This document shows positions 1 to 11,733 of a stretch of DNA of 64,000 nucleotides, one piece after another (within the stretch, counting starts at the first letter, position 1; each line of letters starts with the position of its first letter). This stretch comes from Haliotis asinina (lineage: Eukaryota; Mollusca; Gastropoda; Lepetellida; Haliotidae), in assembly GCF_037392515.1 (NCBI RefSeq), contig NC_090291.1, forward strand, positions 37,347,001-37,411,000, written 5' to 3'. The notes beneath the pieces were generated by a model. It was not told the origin of the DNA. It searched no databases and was given only the letters and a program-made list of their open reading frames with translations. The position numbers and the translations under genes were made by a program.

Positions 1-50
1 TGGATGGATGAGGCGTCGACTATATCCTCCCGCATTACATGTCATCGCAG

Positions 51-278
51 GATAGAGTGTTATGATCCAGATTATTACAGGGTAGAGTGTTATGATCCAG
101 ATTATTACAGGATAGAGTGTTATGATCCAGATTATTACAGGATAGAGTGTTATGATCCAGATTATTACAGGGTAGAGTGTTATGATCCAGATTATTACAG
201 GGTAGAGTGTTATGATCCAGATGTTTGACAGGGTAGAGTGTTATGATCCAGATGTATGACAGAGTAGAGTGTTATGAT
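51..278 (+). repeat. 30-bp minisatellite, about 7 copies
   Basis: Head-to-tail units begin at 51, 81, 111, 141, 171, 201 and 232, with a broken eighth from 263. The first five units are 30 bp and nearly identical; the sixth and seventh are 31 bp. Because 30 is divisible by three, one plus-strand frame stays open through the array and reads as a decapeptide repeat (RVECYDPDYY and variants). The two 31-bp units break that frame, so I read this as a noncoding minisatellite, although the left edge of the window hides what precedes it. Confidence 0.85.
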
Positions 279-2534
279 ATGTACTACAGGATAATGCCTA
301 TATACCAGATGTGTACATCAAGCCACATCACCAGCGGCTCAGTATGTACTACAATATCTGTCATGTGCCATATGCACGCACCAGCCACCTCGCTATTACA
401 GATGGTGTTAATCACACACTCTTTCATTACCCAACCAAGCAATGTTTTCTGGCTAGAAACCCTGCTACGGACTTGTCATCTGGATGCACATGGTCAATGA
501 GATTTGATTCTGCAGTAACTGAATAAAGGGACCCACTAAATGTTTAAAGTTATGACTTTCAAGACTAATTTCAAACCCCGTTTAGTTATGCGTATAGGTA
601 AACTGATCCTTATACTGAAATTACAGGGCTTAAACACTGTGCCCATGTGGGGAATCAAACCAGGGCCTTCAGTATGACAAGCAAAAGCTTTAACCACTGG
701 GCTACCTACCATGATGTCACGAAACTGATCCCTACTTTAAGAATAATGTTCAGCAAACACAGGTTTGTATTGTATTCAGTGTTTTGTTTGTTGATTGTTT
801 AATGCTGCACAGCAATATTCCAGCTATATGGCATCTATATTCAGCAACAAACGTTCTGAAACACATCAATGAACAATGGGTATTTATTTGTAGTATGTAA
901 GGTTTTATAATTATCAGTTGTATCCTTTTGTTCATGCTTCTCTTGTTGATTTCTTGCATACTCTGTAAACATTCAAGCTATGACCAGACAATGTAGTAGT
1001 GAGCAAGTCAGGTTTTATTCCAGTATTCCAGAAATGACATGGAAGGGAACACCTGGGCCCTGTTTCACAAAGCTCTAGAGGCAATTATTGTATGTCAGTG
1101 TTACAGTGTTACAGTGTTACAGTTGTAGTATTCTAAAGGTGCTCCAAACCGTAGGTGATACATTTTTAAACCTGGCTCCCTGTGAATACCATCACCCTCT
1201 GCCACCTCACCCACTTCCAGAACTAAAGCTATAATTACAGTTCACAGTTACTGGTACTTCTTAGGGTGCAGAAACAGTGGGGTAGCCTAGTGGTTAAAGC
1301 ACTCATCATGCTGACGCTGAAGAGTCCAGTTTGATTCCCCACATGGGTACAAAGTGTGAATCTAATTTCTGGTGTCCCCTGACTGTGATGTTGATGGAAT
1401 ATTGCCAAAGTAACAAAAAACTAAACTCAGTGAACTCACTTTTATGGATCAGTCCTACTAGTGAGAAAATCACTGCTCTTAGATATCAGCTGATTCTAGT
1501 TCACTGTAAAAGTCACAAACAGTATTTAAAGGAATACTAGTATTCAGCATTAGATTACTGCTTGGAAAGAGTGTTCTGATGAGTCAGCTGTAATTGTCTC
1601 CTTCTGATCTCTTGAAAATATCAAAAACAGAATATTTACTTTAATCTTGAGAAATGAAGCTGCATTCATCACCTGAAAATAGGTTAACCAGCTCTCTTTG
1701 AATCTCTGTGAAGAACTAGTTAATCCAATATCATTCTCAAGACAAGAAACAAACCAATTTTTCAAAACTGATTACAAAAGTCTGAACACATGGGACAACA
1801 TGGACCCAGCACAGGATGAAGACACAGACCAATATCACATGGATCAATAACTCGTTAATTTCAATCTTTCGTTACAAGATGCCTGAGTGTGGCTGGATTC
1901 TACAGGACACACTGCATGTCGATTGCACATGACACAGTTACAGAGAATACCTGCTTGATAATTAATGAAATAGGTATACACAAAGCTTCTGCTATGGCTG
2001 GTACCATATCATTCCAGTGGTTACACGTCTATACGATATGTTCACAATAACAGCTTTTCCACATGGCTAAAACACTTAATCGAACTGCTGTTCCACCTGA
2101 ATGGATAAGACATTTCACAATTCATTTCACTTCAAGAAAAAAAAAAAAGAACAAGAAAGAAGCTTAAATACATTATGTGCATTGTTGTCAAAAGAGACAT
2201 CAACTGTTGCCGTGACATCACAATCAAATGACATGATTTATCTCTAACAGGGTGGCTGAGTTACATCTGTTACACTCATGAGGATGGTTATTTCTGTTTA
2301 CTAACAAAAAAACCAATGTTTTTAAAAAATTTTACAAGACAAAAAAAAATATAAAAAATACAAGTTTAGTTTTTGGGTATGAAATACAAAAACACTTCAC
2401 AATATAAGCTTAAAACTACCTACAAATTTTAGAATGTTAGCAGTGAAGACTGTATGAAACTAAGCTGGAAAACAGGTATATCCCAATCCTCTTTTCAAAC
2501 AATATGTATTGCAATAGTCTTTCTGAGAATTGAA
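279..2534. other. gene-free stretch with SINE fragments
   Basis: No convincing coding exon. It holds a degraded minus-oriented tRNA-derived SINE piece (about 640-712), a minus-oriented fragment of the 270-bp SINE-like family (about 788-870), a three-copy 10-bp repeat at about 1097-1124, and a better SINE copy at 1272-1440. Open frames here are short and lack splice or homology support. It may be intron of EEPD1, which is transcribed leftward from 8181. Confidence 0.5.
1272..1440 (+). repeat. tRNA-derived SINE, diverged
   Basis: It has an A-box-like stretch (TAGCCTAGTGG), then a B-box-like stretch (TTTGATTCCCC), then the family's body and tail phrases (TTCTGGTGTCCCC, GGAATATTGC). It is diverged from the best copy at 3787-3969, so it is an older insertion. 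Confidence 0.75.
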
Positions 2535-2750
2535 ATAATGGGTAAAGAACATATATTAAGTTTTTGTGATTATCTTTACGGGTTAAATTAAAATCTAACC
2601 AGACTTTCATTCACAAAAAATGTTAGTTATTCCATGACAAATCAGCATACTGTAATAGTATAAACCGTATAAAAAAGAAAATAGAATCCCTGATCATGCA
2701 ATGTAATTTTGAGATTGCTGTTGTCAGACCCATAACATATATGTTTAAAG
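2535..2750 (+). repeat. dispersed repeat, copy 1 (partner at 35600)
   Basis: About 210 bp align with 35600-35820 in the same orientation, starting GGGTAAAGAACATATA and ending CATAACATATATGTT, with scattered substitutions and small indels. I see no reverse transcriptase frame, tRNA promoter boxes or clear inverted ends, so the class is unknown. Confidence 0.65.
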
Positions 2751-3404
2751 ACCTAGGAAGGGGACCTAGGAAGCATATCCCCTCTGGATCCATCCCTGCT
2801 CTTGAATTTATTAATATGTCATAAAAATGTTCTTGCTCTTGAATTTATAAATATGTCATAAAAATGCACATTTTTCAATAAAATCCAGGTAACTGTTGCT
2901 GCCACTTGAATAAAGACCTTCAGGATGAATAAAGACCTAGTCAGGATGTCTAGAGTGATACTGCATTATTACCATGTCTATCGTAAAGTTTCTCAGTTGC
3001 AGACTGAGGGATAAGTTTCTACATGTGATTCTTTGGATCTGAACAATCTGACCAAGAAAATCATAAAACAAAATATTTGTTTTTCAAATTTACTTTTATT
3101 TGCAGTTTAGTCAATCTTTCAGTGATAAGAAAAATAACAAAATATTTCCTGCAATAATTCATAAAAATAAAATTGAGATAGTTTAACAAAAAGAATTGTT
3201 TAAACAGGACAAAAACTTAATTTTTCCTTCTAAATCAGCAGTTCAAACAACTTCAAGCCAAATCAAATATGTACACAATCCTCACAGATTCTTTTTCTTT
3301 TTTTCAAACAACCCTGGCTAAATCTTTAAATATTTAGCAAAACTAGCAACAATAACAAATCAAAAAGGTTTGGCCTTTGCCATGTTGAGGTGAGAACAGC
3401 TGGT
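2751..3404. other. AT-rich spacer, nothing coding
   Basis: Long A and T runs and a short local direct repeat near 2800-2870 (TCTTGAATTTAT.AATATGTC occurs twice). No exon, RNA gene or mobile element end is recognisable. Confidence 0.4.
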
Positions 3405-3500
3405 ATCACTTCCTTGGTCCAGTGGACAGAGTGTCTGCCTTGACCGCAGAAGCTCTGTGGTTTGATCTCCAGCCACAGAATACCGGAAGGTGTTAAAATG
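3405..3500 (+). repeat. second tRNA-like SINE head
   Basis: A tRNA-like segment with an A-box-like TGGTCCAGTGG and a B-box-like GGTTTGATCTCC about 35 bp later. It differs from the common SINE head in this window. It lacks a foldable intact tRNA with a CCA-compatible acceptor stem, so a SINE head or tRNA pseudogene is likelier than a working tRNA gene. Confidence 0.4.
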
Positions 3501-3504
3501 AGGG

Positions 3505-3640
3505 AATGAGTTTAATTTTACACTGCCTTGAGCAATATTCCTGCAATATTACTGTAGAGGACGTGAGAAAGGGCTTCATACACTGTATCTATGTAGGGAA
3601 TCGAACCCGAGTATTCAGCGTGACAAGCACTGTCCCTTGT
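3505..3640 (-). repeat. tRNA-derived SINE, partial
   Basis: Minus-oriented copy: the reversed tail (GAGCAATATTCCTGCAATAT) lies left and the reversed B box (GGGAATCGAACCCGAG) right. The 5' head past the B box is degraded. Confidence 0.7.
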
Positions 3641-3704
3641 TAAAATGTCCCAAGCTGGCTACATGAAATCAGCCCTCTCACAGTCCCTGAACCACATTAT
3701 TTTT

Positions 3705-4058
3705 ACTACAGTCTAGCCCCCTCTGCAGTACTAAGGCTCTAAATAAAGCAAGTCTACATTTCCATAGGTACTGAAACTCCCTAAGGGGGGCGGTGGGGTA
3801 GCCTAGTGGTTAAAGCGTTCGCTCGTCACGCCGAAGACCCGGGTTCGATTCCCCACATGGGTACAATGTGTGAGGCCCATTTTCTGGTGTCCCCCGCCGT
3901 GATATCGCTGGAATATTGCTAAAAGCGGCGTAAAACCAAACTCACTCACTCACTCACTCACTCACTGATCTCCCTAAGGCTCCTTTTCAGTTAAAATGGG
4001 TTTGTTTGATTCCATCAAAATTATATATGTTCAGAGACTAAGCCTTAGTCTAACAGGA
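3705..4058 (+). repeat. dispersed repeat split by a SINE
   Basis: A recurring ~150-bp sequence (key phrases CTCTAAATAAAGCAAGTCTA, GCTCCTTTTCAGTTAAAATG, TTCAGAGACTAAGC) also occurs at 15430-15748 and 27715-27895. This copy is cut in two by the SINE at 3787-3969. No coding capacity; probably a nonautonomous DNA element, but its ends are not defined. Confidence 0.65.
3787..3969 (+). mobile_element. full-length tRNA-derived SINE with target-site duplication
   Basis: The best copy of the family. In order it has an A box (TAGCCTAGTGG), a perfect B box (GGTTCGATTCC), a tRNA-unrelated body (CCCCGCCGTGATATCGCTGG), a tail ending GCGGCGTAAAAC, and about five CTCA units. It is flanked by a 10-bp direct duplication, CTCCCTAAGG, at 3777-3786 and 3970-3979. 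The disrupted host repeat is recognisable on both sides, which confirms the insertion. It would have been transcribed by RNA polymerase III and moved by a LINE partner in trans; no such LINE is in the window. Confidence 0.9.
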
Positions 4059-4714
4059 AATGTACAGTGAGTATTGGCTAAAATTTCCTCTGCAATTTTT
4101 CCACTCCATAAATATGGATGAATTCATTCATAAATGTGTCTACAACATATTTAGTTTCATCAGTACCAGAAGCTGTCTTTATGTAGATGCAGTACTATGT
4201 CAGAATGACCCTGCTTGTATAAATAACATAAGTGGTAGTTTAAAGGAGCTTCCTAAAAGTGCACATTATTTAATGATTATTGTCTATGTGAATCAAGCAG
4301 ACACGGAAACTGTAAATACTGGATAAAGCAAGAAGCTACACTCCTCCGACAACTCATGCCACTCATTTTGTGCACTGTAATGAAGGTTACAGTGACACAG
4401 CACTTCCTGAGTTTATGGCGTCCTCGCAACTTTTCTAACTTTATAACATGAAGATTACGTGCCTGTCTGATAATAGTGCAATTTTCTCTAGGTTCATTAT
4501 CTGCCAGGACCTGTTTGCTTATTGTCATAGTAACATTGAAGAGCATTGAATTATGCTGTGCACTCAACAACATTTTTTGAATGTTTCACGAACCAGAACT
4601 TCAAGGGATCAAATGATCATTTATAGAGTATGATGGTTTACATAAACCACTTCCGGGCAAGAAACTCAAAAAAAGAAAACAAAAAAAAAAAAACACAACA
4701 GGATGGTGAATGTA

Positions 4715-4800
4715 ACACCTTGTCTTACCCTGTGAAACTGAGGGTCCTGAGGTGCCTCAAATGCAAATTCGGGAGACCTTATAAGAGTGAGTGAGTGAGT
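4715..4800 (-). repeat. third SINE-like family, copy 1
   Basis: Shares CCCTGTGAAAC and ATGCAAATTCGGGAGACCTT, followed by AAGAGTGAGTGAG, with 19083-19210. It ends in the same (TGAG)n as the other families but has a different body. Confidence 0.5.
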
Positions 4801-4867
4801 GAGCTCTTAGCTCTACCCATGCTTTTAGGTTTATAATGGCAGAGGCCACCAGTAATAGATTTCAATT

Positions 4868-4950
4868 TTCACACAGTGTCTGTACACATGTGGGGTATAC
4901 CCTCAGGTCTTTGACATGACAAGTGAACACTTTAACCATGAGGCTAGCAA
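4868..4950 (-). repeat. tRNA-derived SINE, head fragment
   Basis: Reversed B-box and A-box region recognisable (ACATGTGGGGTATACC, then TTTAACCATGAGGCTAGC). The tail is missing. Confidence 0.6.
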
Positions 4951-7200
4951 TGAAAGAGTGAAGTGTACGGTATTTCAAGATGTAATAATTACATTTATAT
5001 CAAAATCATTACAATTCTTCATGTGAATTTAGTACAATGAATCCAAATGTGTGTCCCTAAAAGCTTGGTATGCAACATATATGGGACAAAATAAGTTAGG
5101 GATATTGGTATTTTTATGACTGATATTTCAATGTCAGTTGACTGTATGTCAATGAATAAATACATCATTACTCACAATTTCAAAATTTACAAATATCCCG
5201 AACTTTGTTTGTCCAGTATGTATTCTGTGTCTCAAAAAATCCCTTACCATGTGGGCACTGACAAAAACTTGATTTTCAAATGCACTGTAAGATGGAAGCC
5301 TGTTTTCCTTTGCATCTCAAGCCAAACATTTAGTTAGGAATATGGTTATCTAATGGTTGTCAAAACTAAGACCGGAATGATTCTGACACAGTTTAGACTC
5401 GTCTTTTTGGGTTTGATTTATTCCCCTCTGTCTTGGAAACGTGAACCCTAAACTTCAAGAATTTGTATACTCTTAAAAAAAAGTAAGGGATAATGAACTG
5501 CATAGGAAGTGTAAACGTTGACAAATGTTTCAAGTACAGACATCTTATGAAAGCACCTCCAGTTCCCTCTATTACCACCCCTAAACACAAAGCATGATAT
5601 GCACGTGCACAACACATTAGCCCCATACACTAGCATGGGGTCCCATTCTTGATTTTGACGGTTTTCAAGAAGGTCAAGAAATCACTTAGAATATTAATTT
5701 TGACACTCATCTTGCATCATTCATTTATTAGTGTTTGTTTCTAGTCGTTTGTTTCAAAATGAAAATCGTGCACAAGCAAATTACATGACATTCACCAATC
5801 ATCTTTCAAAAGTAACTACATTCCAAATAGCTATGGTTGTAAGGAAGTGCAAATGGTGCAAACTGACTCTCAAAACATTCAATATTATCATATCAACATT
5901 GACTGACTCTGATAAATCTCCTAAATATTCTTCATCGTAAATAAAAAGTGAAGTTACCCTACTACTTTTTAAAGAGGATATTTGTATGACAATAAAGTTT
6001 TGATTTGCTCCAAACAAACTGCAGCTTATGCAAGATGTACACATATGAAATTGTACACCAAGAGTGACAAGACCCAGACACATCATCTTGGATTCATTCT
6101 TTCTCTAGTTCTCTTAAGTGATGAATAGACTACACTTAAGGACTTAGGTATGCATGCATCAAACCTTTGACCTGAAAGAAAGTTGCAGCTGCATAACCAT
6201 CAAATCTTAAACATAAGCATGACAGCATGACATGCATGACACGATCACTATAGCATACAGACAAATCTAAAGGTGAGAACCAATGTGTCAGCAACAAAAC
6301 ATGCTATCATTCAAAGGAAAACCTTAGCCCACTTGTTGTACAAGTACATCATGATTGTGACCTACCTTTCAGAGTACACACCATAGAGGTGAAGCTGTGT
6401 TAATTTCCAGGTGTGCTGTGTTATCCTATTGCACTCTCACAACTGAAGAGACTCTTAGGAATTGTTTTGCGCTACATCATTGAAATGTTTCTAAAAATGG
6501 TTAAAAGTCTGTGGTTAGAATTTTTGTAGTTGTTATGTCTGTCTCCCAGACCATGGAGAATATGTCAAACAGGGGTCCATCTAATGTCTAGACTGTATTA
6601 GCATGTCTACATTGCCTAAGCTCAGATATAAAGGATTGTGCTGGGCTCTTTTCAGTTTGTTTTGTCAGTGAATATTTTGTAAGTTAGCTTATATTTGAAA
6701 AAGATAATTTATTTCTGGGACTAAATTGTTAGTCTCATACGTCTCAACTGAACATATAGTCAGGCATGGTGTCCATCACCAGTTTGTCTGGTCCAGTTTA
6801 CTTTCAAGCTGCCAATTAACAACAGAGTTTGCCAGTTAACAACAAAAAGAATGCCTTGTCAAATTACACGTCTCACTGAATCAACTGAAAACACTTCACT
6901 TGTGGATGATCCCTTCAAGAACAAATCAATTCTTCTGAAGTGTTGTTTAATACCACTCAACAAACTTTACAGAAATATGACAGCAATCATTAAATAACCT
7001 GTCTGGACCAAACAATCCAGTGATCAAAAGCATGAGCTTTGATCTATACAACTGGGATACGATGACGTGTTAGCCAAGTTAGCAAGCCTGACCACCTGAT
7101 CCCTTTAGTTGCCTCATACAAGTATCTGTTGCAGAACATCAGTTCTGACCCGTATCTCCACGAGATGTACACTGACACAACTGTTGTAATCAACTAAAAA
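4951..7200. other. probable EEPD1 intron, no exon seen
   Basis: I looked on the minus strand for the remaining endonuclease/exonuclease/phosphatase domain motifs (an AVQEL-like stretch, GDF, a DNIW-like stretch) and found none. A degraded minus-oriented fragment of the 270-bp repeat lies at about 6990-7160. Open frames here do not resemble proteins I know. Confidence 0.45.
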
Positions 7201-7216
7201 TCATCAAAATACTAAC

Positions 7217-8181
7217 CCATTTTCCAGCAAGGTCATGGCCACCACTTCCTGCACTCCTGGATTCTGACTTTTTTCCTCAGAAAACTGTTCAAGATTCCAG
7301 CTGGCAATACGAAACACTCGTCTGTTTTTCCACTTAAAATTAAATGGTGTTACTTCCGCCCGAAAGGGTTTTTTGGAAAGTGGACCGAGTATATCCACCA
7401 AGTTATCCATGGAAGCTCTGGAACTATTCCTTCCAATGTCAGCACCTTCAAAATGACAATCATTATTGCTGTTATTTGGCAACCCTCCATTTGTGTAAAC
7501 ACTTGGTTTCTTAGCAGCATCGCTGTCATCTAATGTCAAACTATGCTGTATTGCACTCAGTATACTGGGGCCAATGCCCTTCACCTTGACTAGATCATCA
7601 ATGGATTTAAACGGACCCTTTTTGTCACGATATATCACAATATTTTCAGCAAGACTCTGACCAAGACCCTTGACCTTCATCAACTGGAAGACATTGGCTG
7701 AGTTCACGTTGACCTTGACAGGGGACGTCCCGTTTGACTTCTTCCTCTCCCGGTAGCTTGACGTAGTGCTGCTGTTCAAATCCGATTTACTGCCATCAGG
7801 TGAATTACTGTGTAAGCTGGGAGTGCGCTTACTACTGACACAAATCTCTGATCGAATATGACTTAATTTTGTTGCACCAACACCTGAAACTAAGGCAAGG
7901 TCTTCAATTTTCTTGAAATTGCTGATCTGTCTTCTGTAGTCGATAATATTTTGTGCCGTTGATCTGTTAATGCCTGGAAGTGTCATCAGCTCTTCCTCCG
8001 TGGCCACATTAATGTTAAGCAAGGTCGTAGTTGTTTCCGCACTATCATCATCGCCAAATGAAAAATTAAATGTGGCACTTAAATTGCGCCGATGACCCTT
8101 GATCCGGGGTGTGCTGATCTTGTTTTCCCTGCATTCCTCAAACGATCGTCGAGGTATGCAGCAACTGTTTACTGCACCCAT
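7217..8181 (-). CDS. EEPD1: EEPD1-like protein, first coding exon (partial gene)
   Basis: This exon encodes residues 1-321 and two bases of codon 322 of an endonuclease/exonuclease/phosphatase domain-containing protein 1. In order: an N-terminus MGAVNSCC, where Gly2 fits N-myristoylation and Cys7/Cys8 palmitoylation, as in vertebrate EEPD1 (MGSTLGC); a helix-hairpin-helix/ComEA-type repeat at about 55-115 (ATEEELMTLPG, FKKIEDLALVSGVGATKL); a Ser-rich linker; a second such repeat at about 156-215 (VNVNSANVFQLMKVKGLG); then the start of the nuclease-fold domain (FRIASWNLEQF, residues 290-300, with the family's WN pair). It stops at MTLLENG, where vertebrate proteins continue with about 240 more residues. 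The plus-strand ACTAAC at 7211-7216 is a GTTAGT splice donor. The ATG sits in a good context (AAGATGG). In mammals EEPD1 acts at stalled replication forks and also in membrane-linked cholesterol efflux; either role here is inferred. Confidence 0.93.
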
Positions 8182-8260
8182 CTTGTTCTGCTTGTAATAT
8201 GGCCGCCAATCTCAGCTTGTCATGTGACGTCCTTCATTGGGATGATTGGTTGTTAGTCTT
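8182..8260 (-). promoter_or_regulatory. likely EEPD1 promoter
   Basis: Directly upstream of the ATG on the minus strand lie a CRE-like GACGTCAC (plus 8224-8231) overlapping a CACATG E-box, and inverted CCAAT boxes (ATTGG near 8236-8240 and 8248-8253). A GGCGGCCAT segment resembling a YY1-type element is also present. No TATA box is visible. This is a typical TATA-less housekeeping layout, but the start site is unmapped. Confidence 0.45.
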
Positions 8261-9191
8261 CTACCTTACTGTTTTGTTTCCTTCATATGTTTAAGCTCTT
8301 GAACAGTCTGGTTCTTGTTATAAGCCATTTCCTGAAACAGTTTAAAAAATGTTGAAACATTTCATTTCACTGAAAATTAGATCTAAGCAAAATTTAAACT
8401 TCAATATATCTGATTGCTTTAATGGTAGGGCAGGGACACTGGTCGGCCACAATATGACAAACGTCACAATAGTGAAACTATGGTGGTAGAAAAGAAAGTC
8501 AAGGATGGAAGGTCCCCATTGTGGACTGACTTCCTCTTTGTCAGACCTCACCACAAATAGCTTGACAATTGCTGATGTTGCTGATTGGGATATAGTATCA
8601 TTTCCATAAGAGCCGATATCACCTCCAAATAATCAACTAGCAGATGTCCGCCAACATGGCAGGCCTTAACCTAGGACTGAGTAGGAGTATGGCAACATGT
8701 GCTTTCATTTACTAGTTGCAATTTCTGACCAAAATTTACACAATAGGCCCATTATAAACTACAATTTCATCAATTTGTTAAAAAGATGTCAGACAAAAGC
8801 CAAACAAGTATGTGAACTTTGCCATGCGTTTCAGAGTTTCAACAGAGACGAGTTATTGGAACGGACTGATCAGACGGCAACAAAAACTGTCAGAATTGTC
8901 AATTCAGCAATCTTGAATCTGTAAAAATAAAACTTCTTTTGCATGTTGTCAAGCCTGATCGTAGTTAAACATGTCATTACGTAAAGAAGCAGGGTTACTT
9001 CCTGCTGAGCATACAGTGATGATTGACTTAAAGTAATGACATCAGATCATGCCAAGACGTAACAGCAGAAGCATGCATGCTTGCTAAGGAACCAAACATA
9101 TGATATCCTTTGGACAAGGTACATTGTATTTGAATACAAACTGCTACAAAATCGTTCAGCAAGGATGAACATGTAATAATTCATTGACTGA

Positions 9192-9355
9192 AGATGAGTG
9201 AGTGAGTAGGATTTTAGATACTTGTAGCAATATTTCAGCAATATCACAGCAGGGGACACCAGAAATGGGCTCCACACATTCTATCCATGTTGGGAATCGA
9301 ACCAGGGTTTGGGCATGACAAGCCAATGCTTCAACCACTAGGCTACTCCACCTTC
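9192..9355 (-). repeat. tRNA-derived SINE
   Basis: Minus-oriented: TGAGTGAGTAGG tail at left, reversed body (GGGGACACCAGAAATGGGCT), reversed B box (GGGAATCGAACCAGGG) and reversed A-box region (CAACCACTAGGCTACTCCACC). Confidence 0.8.
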
Positions 9356-9744
9356 CCCTCACTGAAGATGAGAGTACCTACCTGAGGATTCACTGCGGAA
9401 TACAGACTCAGATTTATTTATGATTCTAAACTATTGACTTATTGGACTATTGAAAGGAAATTTTGGAAAAAAAAACAAACAAATTTGAGATTTTCAATAA
9501 TCATACATTTTTAAGCAATAAAACAATTTGGAATCAGTATTTTCCATTCTCACGTGACTTCTGTAAATACTGGATTATGACTGGTAAATTCAAGTCATTG
9601 AGTGGCACATGAACATGTTGTAGTCAGGTCTCTGATATTCCATGTTTTAGTACTACATGGTATAAGGTAAGACACTGCTATTTCTTAATATTTGCTGGAG
9701 GGCCTAGATACCTTCCTACCACAGAAAAAATGTTGGTTGGTTGG

Positions 9745-9950
9745 CTTGTTACTGTTTAATGCCACACTCAGCGATATCCCAGTTATATGGTGTCAATCTG
9801 GACCTGGCAATCCAGTGATCAACAACATGAGCACCAATCTATACAGTTGGGATATGACATGTCAACCAAGACAGCGAGTCTGACCACACAATCCCCTTAG
9901 TCACTCTAACAACAACAACAGGTCACAGAAGACCAATTCTAACCCAGTGA
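9745..9950 (-). repeat. 270-bp SINE-like repeat, diverged
   Basis: Recognised by CAATCCAGTGATCAACAACA, ATGACATGTCAACCAAG and the CCTTAGTC region. A TGTTTAATGCCACACTC tail replaces the usual tail. Confidence 0.7.
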
Positions 9951-10505
9951 GTAAGTTCAAATTTATCATCAAATTACATTGGCAGTATTTCAGCAATATT
10001 GAATTCTAACCCAGATCTTCACAGGTACAGGAGAAAGAGCATAAGGTGTTGGCTACAGTGCAACTGTGAAGGTGAATACTGTCGACACTGCTCAGATCAT
10101 ACATAGCTAGATTGAGGCCAGGCACAAACCATACATTTCAAATCTTGTGTATCTACTTACATCTCAAATTGATATTCTGTTTCATACCAACAACACTAAA
10201 CAGGTGTCCTGTACTTACCGACTGGTTTCTTACTGTTTTTGCCCTGTATCACCTTATCCTTCGTAAAGACCAATCCTTTACACAATTTTGTCATGGAAAT
10301 TCTTTTTTGTTTGATAGCCTACACCTTTCCCTGCCTGGGGAGAAATATTACCTGTTACCATTTCCTTTCACCTGATACACTGGAAAAGGAAATAGGACAA
10401 ATGTAGATCTCAGCTGGACTGCTAAACAATCCACCGTTCTCATGCCTTGCACATACTTCTCCAACATAAAACATTCTGTGAAGTCATTATGTGTAAAGTT
10501 AAGTG

Positions 10506-10736
10506 TTAACTAAACCACTGAGGAAAAATGAACCCTCCCTGCATTTCACAAGTGAGTGGTTTTCGGTTATTAAAGTCAAAGAAATCCTCTGAGGCATTAA
10601 TGTCATTGACAACAAAACATAATTTATTCTCTGAATAGGACCCTTGAGTTTTATTGAAGGACAGAACATTTTCTCTTTGCAGCTTTAAAAATATCTCTGG
10701 TGAAACTATCTCCACTTTCACCAGCTCATCTAGCAT
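10506..10736 (-). other. unidentified open frame, possible exon
   Basis: A 76-codon ATG-to-stop frame. The deduced peptide has a protein-like composition, with acidic and aromatic segments (EDFFDFNNRKPL) and no low complexity. I do not recognise it. An in-frame stop lies just before the ATG. Neither a clean acceptor nor a good donor is evident, so it is either a short terminal exon of an unknown minus-strand gene, a decayed gene piece, or chance. No coding neighbour supports it. Confidence 0.18.
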
Positions 10737-11592
10737 ATTTCAGATTAGTACAAATTACTTATTTTTTAATTTGTGTTTTTCTCTTCCTCTGAGTTGTTAA
10801 ACAGCACGTCCTCATCCCTTTGTTCAGTATCAAGGAAAATACATCAAAGGGTGAGCTTACTGCCAATTCTACTCCCTTCAGGCTTAATTCCAGCATTAAG
10901 ATGACACATCATGCCTTAATTAGAAAACTGTCCAAGCAGTGCTAAACCACACAGACTGACTGACTCACTCACTCACTTAGTCACCGAAATGCTCACTCAC
11001 TGTTTTGAAACTCAAGACATACCAGCAAATCAGCAATACAACAATCGGTGAGCTGTCTCCATTCTGAAATATTCCATAATCGACTGCATCAACAGATGTG
11101 AGTCATAGTAATTTGCATATCAAGCAATAATGGCCCTGAACAGTGGATTTAATGGAATAACAATGGTTATCATCAAATACTGCCTCTATGCTTTGGCCAA
11201 TGTTAGGACAAAGGAATAACCCTCGCAATCACATGACCCTAAAAACTGATTTACTACTTTCTGACTTACAAAATTGTCTTTTTTCAGAATAGTGGGTAAG
11301 AACCAATACCTTCTTGTTGACTTAAGCTATTGCTACAATTGTCTCTATTAACATTTGATTCTTCCAATACAAATTGAGAAATATACACAGTACCAACTTG
11401 GCCAACTCTTATTTAATAACTTCACTGTACAGGTCCCCAAATAACTCAACATATATTTCATGAAGTCCTGAATACAATGACCTAACAAGGTGTCCCGGTG
11501 CCATTTCCATAAGCATTCATATGAGTGTTCTGGTTTAATTATATGCTACATATGTAGCGATAAAAACTGAAAAATATTTGTGCATAAAAAAT
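10737..11592. other. gene-free stretch
   Basis: A short CTCACTCACT motif near 10965 is probably a SINE tail relic. Nothing else is recognisable. Confidence 0.35.
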
Positions 11593-11689
11593 AATCATCA
11601 TCATTTTCACCATCCTCCACCTCGTCATCCTCCTCCTCCTCCTCATCATCATCATCACCGTCATCATCATCATCATCATCATCATCATC

Positions 11690-11732
<43 letters not shown>
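11593..11732 (+). repeat. (CAT/CAC/CCT)n microsatellite
   Basis: About 140 bp of imperfect trinucleotide repeats, mostly CAT with CAC and TCC blocks. It yields open frames of poly-His, poly-Met and poly-Asp on both strands that should not be read as genes. Confidence 0.95.

Positions 11733-11733
<1 letters not shown>

Larger units (their letters stand above)
8261..10505. other. gene-free stretch
   Basis: Beyond the two SINE copies listed separately (9192-9355, 9745-9950) I see no exon. Plus-strand frames around 8697 and 10112 have no splice context or recognisable motif. Confidence 0.4.

Noticed and set aside
4-228. Repetitive 74-codon frame as a protein
   Set aside because: The frame follows a 30-bp minisatellite and is broken where units become 31 bp; no gene context.
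3405-3500. Working tRNA gene
   Set aside because: A- and B-box-like sequences are present but the cloverleaf does not close well and the 3' side continues like a SINE.
3787-3969. Working tRNA gene in the SINE head
   Set aside because: Target-site duplication, tail and many dispersed copies show it is a SINE.
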